The notes below the pieces were generated by a model. It ran no database searches. It was not told the origin of the DNA and worked only from the letters and a program-made list of their open reading frames with translations. Position numbers and translations under genes: made by a program. Source: Caprella mutica (lineage: Eukaryota > Arthropoda > Malacostraca > Amphipoda > Caprellidae). Taken from it: a stretch of 64,000 nucleotides of DNA. The stretch spans positions 40,180 to 104,179 of the forward strand of contig CANNZV010002313.1 of assembly GCA_947561585.1 (NCBI GenBank). The letters run 5' to 3'. Each line of letters begins with the position of its first letter. The stretch's first letter is position 1. Shown one piece after another: positions 55,476 to 64,000 of the stretch.

Positions 55476-57680
55476 CAGCCTCCCTCTCTACAGCGTCCCT
55501 ATGTGTCTCATCCTTCACGTCTCCCCCTAATATATGTCATCGTGCATTAAAAGATGCAGAGAGTGTCTGTGAGATTTGTCTCTCCTCATCATACGATTTG
55601 CATGCCTCTATCTGACAATAAGGCGATGGCACGTGACTGGCATCGTAGCGATAATGCTATTCCCGTCATAGGACCCGTCATAGGGAGGAGGAAAACCCAA
55701 TTAGGAGATAGGAGTACCATTGCAGGGAGAGAGTTACTTTGTTACTCTTTGATGTTCTTAGGTAGATTATAACAGAAGAACAATCTTGGTAAACCTCTGG
55801 TATTTCGTAACCAATTGCCTAGTCATAGTATGTTGCATATTGTAGTTACGTAATCCCACTATTTGAATCAGGTTTGATATCTTCCAGAGAGAAAGTTGTG
55901 GTGGGCTTATCAAAGATTAAGAAAAGACTTCAGGCCCCATCGTGACTTTCTTTCTGTGAAACGATGCGTGGATGATTGTTAGTAGATTTAATATCAGTCA
56001 ATTGAGTGATGACCTATGGATTTCATGCAATTAATTTTTGTGATTCTTGCTTTAAATTGCTAACAAAAAGTTATAAATGTAATTCATTTGAATGGAGATA
56101 TATTATATTTACTGTATTTACTGTAATATATCATTTATTTCTATTAAAAATTATTCGATTATTTCAATCTTATCAAATGACGAATATGTGTTTTCTTCGA
56201 TTCTCTATATATTTCATTACTATACATTTCAAAACTAAATCAATCCACTATAATACTTTTCACCATTCTCTATAGTTTTCTCTTTACCGATATATACTAT
56301 AATAAAGTAACCAAGATGTTCATCATCAATACCCTCAAGAACGCAACTTTCTACCATCACTCATGTAGTGTCAATTATTTCCATACTAAGCAGTAAATTC
56401 GAATGCTATTCCAGTGTCTTCAAGGCAACATGATTTCATATGAAACTGTCATAAATCTACGTAGCAGAAGACGTAATACGGCTACGGGCTATTTGGTTAT
56501 TTTCACTTTTTGCTGAGGTAGAGGAAAGCAATACAGGGTTATTTAAAAACAATTCACCAACTTCATTTGTTAATAAAGTAAAAACTAATAATTTTGAAAC
56601 AAGTTTTAATAGAATTTATACCTCTTGGATAGACATGCTTGGTTTCATATGCTTAATTGTATATATGGTTTTGCATGCTTGGTTTTGTTCATTTTTACAT
56701 TTTGTTATATACATCGAAGAGGATATTTCCGGTTAAAAATAAATATATTTTCAAACATATAATTTTAGTAAGATTCAATAATAAGTTAGTTCTATGAAAG
56801 TGATACAGTGTCCATAGTTACTTCTTCTCTTGTCTTTGACTTCAAAGTGGCACATCTTATTTTTATTATAGATTATTATCACTAATCACGTAACTAAGAA
56901 TTAGAAAAATATTTTCCTATAAATTTTTCACATCATTCAATAATTTAGGTAATAATTTAAAAAAATTAACTGGTAGTTAAAAACTACCAATATAGTTCCC
57001 TGTATATAACATTCTGCGATATATAACTTTAGAAATAATCCTCAGTTCTTTTGCTGTATAATATGCTTTATAAACTTTGCTGCATACTTTATTTCTTTCG
57101 TATGTTTTAATGACTTTTAAATTATGAATCTAATTTACAAAGTAACTTTATAATTGATGATGAAATTAACTAGATAGAAAAACTACTTTTATTTAAAATA
57201 TATTAACTTACTTCATGTCTGCTCTTAACGCTTAGGCCCTAAGGCGATGTATGTCACCTAGCTTTCGAGAAATGAATTTTGCGTGTCTTTTTTGAGATAT
57301 TTAACTTAAATGATCGGATAAACTATTTATATTATATAGAGCTCATGCTTTCGATTACATTAGTCAAGAACAAATTAAATATTTTTAAATATTGTTAATA
57401 GAATTTTATTTATTGTTACCTTCGCAGATTGCAGAAGGTATTATTTTAGGTGCCATTTATTTATTTATTTATTAATATTCTTTCCTTACCTATTTATATT
57501 ACAAAATATAAAGGGTTAAACTACCATGAAATAAAGGTGTAAATTGAGTGTATTATTCTAACTGTAAAAATTATAGTCCTTTTATTATATTACGTTTAGT
57601 ACGGCCAAAATAACTGCCATAGACTTTTCACTGAAATTATCTTGCTTTGATTGCGACTACTTGTTTAGTGAGATAAGAGA
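55476..57680. other. AT-rich DNA with one palindromic element
   Basis: A full, diverged copy of the palindrome lies at 55891-55955 (GTTGTGGTGGGCTTATCAAA). The frame at 56006-56275 is AT-rich without a recognised domain. A (TTTA)n tract is near 57460. No gene is supported. Confidence 0.45.
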
Positions 57681-57745
57681 GAGTTATGGTGGGGCCATAG
57701 GAGATTAAGATGGGTGGTTCCCTCCTAATCCTCTCTATGACTTTT
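57681..57745. repeat. Palindromic dispersed element
   Basis: The left half reads GTTATGGTGGGGCCATAG-GAGATTAAGATGG, the right half CCTCCTAATCCTCTCTATGA. The left half is nearly identical to the copy at 37826. Confidence 0.8.
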
Positions 57746-59034
57746 TGTACAGGGTGAGAATAAAGTGAATTAACAAAAAATAATCTACCAAAATTATCCT
57801 CTTAGCTAGTGTACGTGCACCGTAAAAAATGATAGAATTTCTAATATGTCTATCTTAAGGGCATTCAGTTCATGTCATAACCAATAAATCTGGCTTCGCT
57901 TTTGCTAGAATATTTTCAACTAAATAAGATAAATTATAATTTAGTTATCAAAACAATTGATTATACTCTTATACGTATATATGCAAAATAATTTCGAATC
58001 TATGCTATAGGAGGCCGCTTTCAATAACATTATTAATTTTGGTAGTGTGTGACGGACAGACAGAAATAAGCTGCTTTTATTATACTACTAGTATACTTCC
58101 CCCTTACAATTAATGGGGTATTAATAGTAAAAGAAAACATACATGAAATAATATATATATAAAAAATATGTGTATTGAAAAACATATTTAATTTTTTTTT
58201 AAATTGTGTAAAAAACTAAGATCAAAAATTTATGTAAAGAAATTATAAAAAAAATTGTGTCCAAAAATATGTGTCCAAAAATAAAACATGTGTCAAAAAA
58301 TTTGAGTCAAAAAATTTGTGTCAAAAAAAATGTATGTCAAAAAATATATATATTAAATATTAAAGTGTGACATTTTTCTTGCAGGCAACCAACCGACCAA
58401 CATACAAAGACACTGTGAATTAGTATATGGGGAGATTAATTAACATATTTTAGAAAAAAGATGCTATAAATATCTATATAAAAAAAAGTGATTATAATTA
58501 ATTTTTTCAAAAATTACAACTTATGAACTAAAAAACCAATTCTCAAGTAAATATTTTATAGGGAAGAATTTTCTTTGAAGGAAAAAATTTTATAGAGAAG
58601 AATTACTCATGTAAAAGAAAATATTGTTTTTAAAATGATTAATTGAAAAAATTATTCGCTATCTTTTTAGTGGGAAACTTTTTTTTATCATAACTAGAAA
58701 TAAACCTTCATGAATTCATAACCGCTTTCATAAGCTTTGGAAAATAATTAAATTCAACCTATAAAATTCACAATAAAATGTCTTGGGGAATTGTTAATGT
58801 TTTTAGAAAGTATGTAGTTATTATTATTTTGCAGCTTTGTTAGAAAGACTGAGACAGATATACCTAATACATCAGACTGAGAAAGTACCGTAAAGAAAGG
58901 TTGGGAGGGGCAGAAGATCTGAAGATAATAAGAAGATCACAGGTGATGAAATAGAAGATGCCAAACAGGTTTAGAGTATGTGACCAGATGATATGGATGG
59001 AAAGTATTTTGAGCTTTTTTTTTATACTACTCTG
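57746..59034. other. AT-rich DNA with a short tandem array
   Basis: Positions 58028-58090 hold the inverted copy of the element end at 36771-36828. Positions 58245-58350 hold about seven loose units of GTGTCAAAAAATTT. No gene is seen. Confidence 0.5.
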
Positions 59035-59813
59035 GGAAAAATTTACGGTGGGTCCTTAGAAGATTAACCTCTCTTAATCTCCGATGGGCCACCTTGTCTT
59101 TTCTTTGGCAATATTATAAATTATAAAAATAATTATTATAAAAAAACTAATAACACGAAGCGTATTTTCTACGTATATTATTATTATTATTATCAGATTG
59201 GATATTCATTATAATAGTATATAATTATTATAATGCTTTGTATTATTATTAATATTGCAACCCTGGAAATGCTGACATAATTTATATTCTATTTTTGATA
59301 CGATAAAAGTATTTGAAGATTGAAAAATAAAGTAAAAAATATCAATACAATATAATGGTTTTCAACTGCGAATCATAGCTCTATAAACGCTCCATCATTT
59401 TTGTTATTGTACCAATTTTACTTTGATTATCATCTAGGAAACAGCTTCATAAGTTTTTTTTTAATTGGCATCATAATGTTTATTCTTAGAAACTGTCTCT
59501 TTGTTATAGCCGAGGTGTTCAACTTTCTTTCTCTGTACATTTTATTCTATAAGACATTTCAACTATTTATTTGTAGCAGTTTAATCAATGTTACACTTAT
59601 TTCATTATTTTTAGTTTGGAATTGACTTGAAATACAAAAAGAAAATCATGTTTATCGAATATATTTTCATTTGAAAGATAAAATAATAGTTAACCATCCA
59701 AGTAGCGTTAACTTTAAGATAACTTTTCGCATATTGCTAAACATAAATTATGGTGGGCCCCCCGAGGATTGAGAGTACACTACCACACATAATCTTCTAT
59801 GGCTCCACCATAT
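59035..59813. repeat. Two palindromic element copies flanking AT-rich DNA
   Basis: Copies lie at 59035-59102 and 59746-59813. The second ends CTTCTATGGCTCCACCATAT and directly precedes the 21-bp satellite. The hydrophobic 74-codon frame at 59401-59625 lacks an ATG start (it begins at TTG) and is not called. Confidence 0.65.
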
Positions 59814-59834
59814 ATTTCTATGAAAAGTTTCTTG

Positions 59835-62800
59835 AAAACATGTACATATAGGTTTACAACATGTACCTATAGGTTTACAACATGTACCTATAGGTTTAAA
59901 ACATGCACCTATAGGTTTACAACATGTACCTATAGCTTTACAACATGTACCTATAGCTTTACAACATGTACCTATAGGTTTACAACATGTACCTATAGGT
60001 TTACAACATGTACCTATAGGTTTACAACATGTACCTATAGTTTTACAACATGTACCTATAGCTTTACAACATGTACCTATAGCTTTACAACATGTACCTA
60101 TAGCTTTACAACATGTACCTATAGCTTTACAACATGTACCTATAGGTTTACAACATGTACCTATAGGTTTACAACATGTACCTATAGCTTTACAACATGT
60201 ACCTATAGCTTTACAACATGTACCTATAGCTTTACAACATGTACCTATAGCTTTACAACATGTACCTATAGCTTTACAACATGTACCTATAGGTTTACAT
60301 CATGTATCTATAGTTTTAGAACATGTACCTATAGGTTTACGACATGTACTTATATGGTTTACAACATGTACCTATAGCTTTACAACATGTACCTATAGGT
60401 TTACAACATGTATCTATAGCTTTACAACATGTACCTATAGCTTTACAACATGTACCTATAGCTTTACAACATGTACCTATAGGTTTTACAACATGTACCT
60501 ATAGGTTTACAACATGTATCTATAGCTTTACAACATGTACCTATAGCTTTACAACATGTACCTATAGCTTTACAACATGTACCTATAGCTTTACAACATG
60601 TACCTATAGCTTTACAACATGTACCTATAGCTTTACAACATGTACCTATAGGTTTACAACATGTACCTATAGCTTTACAACATGTATCTATAGCTTTACA
60701 ACATGTACCTATAGCTTTACAACATGTACCTATAGGTTTACAACATGTACCTATAGCTTTACAACATGTACCTATAGGTTTACAACATGTATCTATAGCT
60801 TTACAACATGTACCTATAGCTTTACAACATGTACCTATAGGTTTACATCATGTATCTATAGTTTTAGAACATGTACCTATAGGTTTACGACATGTACTTA
60901 TATGGTTTACAACATGTACCTATAGCTTTACAACATGTACCTATAGGTTTACAACATGTATCTATAGCTTTACAACATGTACCTATAGCTTTACAACATG
61001 TACCTATAGCTTTACAACATGTACCTATAGGTTTACAACATGTACCTATAGCTTTACAACATGTACCTATAGGTTTACAACATGTACCTATAGGTTTACA
61101 ACATGTACCTATAGCTTTACAACATGTACCTATAGCTTTACAACATGTACCTATAGGTTTACAACATGTACCTATAGCTTTACAACATGTATCTATAGCT
61201 TTACAACATGTACCTATAGCTTTACAACATGTACCTATAGGTTTACAACATGTACCTATAGCTTTACAACATGTACCTATAGGTTTACAACATGTATCTA
61301 TAGCTTTACAACATGTACCTATAGCTTTACAACATGTACCTATAGCTTTACAACATGTACCTATAGGTTTACATCATGTATCTATAGTTTTAGAACATGT
61401 ACCTATAGGTTTACGACATGTACTTATATGGTTTACAACATGTACCTATAGCTTTACAACATGTACCTATAGGTTTACAACATGTATCTATAGCTTACAA
61501 CATGTACCTATAGCTTTACAACATGTACCTATAGCTTTACAACATGTACCTATAGGTTTACAACATGTACCTATAGCTTTACAACATGTACCTATAGCTT
61601 TACAACATGTACCTATAGGTTTACAACATGTACCTATAGCTTTACAACATGTATCTATAGCTTTACAACATGTACCTATAGCTTTACAACATGTACCTAT
61701 AGCTTTACAACATGTACCTATAGCTTTACAACATGTACCTATAGCTTTACAACATGTACCTATAGCTTTACAACATGTACCTATAGGTTTACATCATGTA
61801 TCTATAGTTTTAGAACATGTACCTATAGGTTTACGACATGTACTTATATGGTTTACAACATGTACCTATAGCTTTACAACATGTACCTATAGGTTTACAA
61901 CATGTATCTATAGCTTACAACATGTACCTATAGCTTTACAACATGTACCTATAGCTTTACAACATGTACCTATAGGTTTACAACATGTACCTATAGGTTT
62001 ACAACATGTATCTATAGCTTTACAACATGTACCTATAGCTTTACAACATGTACCTATAGCTTTACAACATGTACCTATAGGTTTACAACATGTACCTATA
62101 GGTTTACAACATGTACCTATAGCTTTACAACATGTACCTATAGGTTTACAACATGTACCTATAGCTTTACAACATGTACCTATAGCTTTACAACATGTAC
62201 CTATAGGTTTACAACATGTACCTATAGGTTTACAACATGTACCTATAGGTTTACAACATGTATCTATAGCTTACAACATGTACCTATAGCTTTACAACAT
62301 GTACCTATAGCTTTACAACATGTACCTATAGGTTTACAACATGTACCTATAGGTTTACAACATGTATCTATAGCTTTACAACATGTACCTATAGCTTTAC
62401 AACATGTACCTATAGCTTTACAACATGTACCTATAGGTTTACAACATGTACCTATAGGTTTACAACATGTACCTATAGGTTTACAACATGTACCTATAGG
62501 TTTACAACATGTACCTATAGCTTTACAACATGTACCTATAGCTTTACAACATGTACCTATAGGTTTACAACATGTACCTATAGCTTTACAACATGTACCT
62601 ATAGCTTTACAACATGTACCTATAGGTTTACAACATGTACCTATAGGCTTACAACATGTACCTATAGCTTTACAACATGTACCTATAGCTTTACAACATG
62701 TACCTATAGGTTTACAACATGTACCTATAGCTTTACAACATGTATCTATAGCTTTACAACATGTACCTATAGCTTTACAACATGTACCTATAGGTTTACA

Positions 62801-64000
62801 ACATGTATCTATAGCTTTACAACATGTACCTATAGCTTTACAACATGTACCTATAGCTTTACAACATGTACCTATAGCTTTACAACATGTACCTATAGCT
62901 TTACAACATGTACCTATAGCTTTACAACATGTACCTATAGGTTTACAACATGTACCTATAGCTTTACAACATGTATCTATAGCTTTACAACATGTACCTA
63001 TAGCTTTACAACATGTACCTATAGGTTTACAACATGTACCTATAGCTTTACAACATGTACCTATAGGTTTACAACATGTATCTATAGCTTTACAACATGT
63101 ACCTATAGCTTTACAACATGTACCTATAGGTTTACATCATGTATCTATAGTTTTAGAACATGTACCTATAGGTTTACGACATGTACTTATATGGTTTACA
63201 ACATGTACCTATAGCTTTACAACATGTACCTATAGGTTTACAACATGTATCTATAGCTTTACAACATGTACCTATAGCTTTACAACATGTACCTATAGCT
63301 TTACAACATGTACCTATAGGTTTACAACATGTACCTATAGCTTTACAACATGTACCTATAGGTTTACAACATGTACCTATAGGTTTACAACATGTACCTA
63401 TAGCTTTACAACATGTACCTATAGCTTTACAACATGTACCTATAGGTTTACAACATGTACCTATAGCTTTACAACATGTATCTATAGCTTTACAACATGT
63501 ACCTATAGCTTTACAACATGTACCTATAGGTTTACAACATGTACCTATAGCTTTACAACATGTACCTATAGGTTTACAACATGTATCTATAGCTTTACAA
63601 CATGTACCTATAGCTTTACAACATGTACCTATAGCTTTACAACATGTACCTATAGGTTTACATCATGTATCTATAGTTTTAGAACATGTACCTATAGGTT
63701 TACGACATGTACTTATATGGTTTACAACATGTACCTATAGCTTTACAACATGTACCTATAGGTTTACAACATGTATCTATAGCTTACAACATGTACCTAT
63801 AGCTTTACAACATGTACCTATAGCTTTACAACATGTACCTATAGGTTTACAACATGTACCTATAGCTTTACAACATGTACCTATAGCTTTACAACATGTA
63901 CCTATAGGTTTACAACATGTACCTATAGCTTTACAACATGTATCTATAGCTTTACAACATGTACCTATAGCTTTACAACATGTACCTATAGCTTTACAAC
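59835..64000. repeat. 21-bp satellite array, about 198 copies, running off the window
   Basis: The unit reads ACCTATAGGTTTACAACATG plus T, or with AGCT in place of AGGT. It contains the palindromes ACCTATAGGT and ACATGT. A marked run of variants (CATCATGTATCTATAG, then TTAGAACATG, then CGACATGTACTTATATGG) returns near 60295, 60842, 61368, 61788, 63131 and 63657, mostly about 525-547 bp apart, so blocks of about 25 units were duplicated. As 21 is a multiple of three and no unit has a stop in two frames, long open frames (192, 193 and 465 codons) arise; they are not genes. Confidence 0.97.

Noticed and set aside
54981..55615. Overlapping 189- and 194-codon frames
   Set aside because: They read the 25-bp minisatellite in different phases; both cannot be real and neither has a domain.
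59401..59625. Hydrophobic 74-codon frame that could be a membrane protein
   Set aside because: It starts at TTG, lies in T-rich DNA where phenylalanine and leucine arise by chance, and has no paralogue or promoter.
59799..62289. Open frames of 192, 193 and 465 codons on the plus strand
   Set aside because: They read the 21-bp satellite, whose period is a multiple of three and lacks stops in those frames; there is no promoter, signal or domain.

Overview
This is an AT-rich window (roughly 70% A+T by eye) from a metazoan nuclear genome, most likely an invertebrate. Genes are sparse and split by GT-AG introns. The sequence is packed with DNA transposons, MITEs, one RLE-type non-LTR retrotransposon family and very long minisatellites. 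The secreted lectin-type immune genes, TCAGT-like initiators behind TATA boxes and a (TTAG)n tract would suit an arthropod such as a crustacean, but the species cannot be fixed from the sequence.

Layout. 1-8 kb: a dispersed paralogous block, an apparently intact Tc1-like transposon (1038-2629), two foldback elements (4044-4685 and about 5546-6632) and a 20-bp minisatellite. 8.2-15.6 kb: a six-exon gene for a secreted Ig plus C-type-lectin-like protein, with a TATA promoter and a cluster of AP-1-type sites upstream; its 5-kb intron 3 holds nested transposons. 16-21.5 kb: a four-exon gene for a secreted PAN-like plus C-type-lectin-like protein (lectin gene 1). 21.5-32 kb: MITEs, a 5'-truncated retrotransposon and further copies of earlier blocks. 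32.4-35.5 kb: lectin gene 2, a duplicate of gene 1 with the same exon phases and clustered amino-acid changes. 35.7-41 kb: two foldback elements inside minisatellites. 41-64 kb: almost wholly satellite: about 3.9 kb of a 17-bp unit, 3.2 kb of a 32-bp unit, a 25-bp array and more than 4.1 kb of a 21-bp unit that runs off the end.

Gene logic. The three supported genes encode secreted proteins with a CTLD lacking the classic EPN/QPD and WND calcium and sugar motifs. They form a small recognition-type lectin cluster in which one gene was duplicated together with 2-3 kb of its upstream DNA; transposons then entered one copy. An immune role is inferred from domain make-up only.

Most notable unexplained structure: about ten elements or remnants, in several sequence families with unrelated repeat units, share one design. 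Each has inverted arms built of 11-16-bp tandem repeats, a seven-base cap usually starting GG followed by a repeat that often starts GGA, and, where both ends are clear, a perfect 9-bp target duplication (three cases). This resembles the Drosophila Foldback/NOF and Mutator-like plan. A second notable structure is a short palindromic element with about ten dispersed copies.
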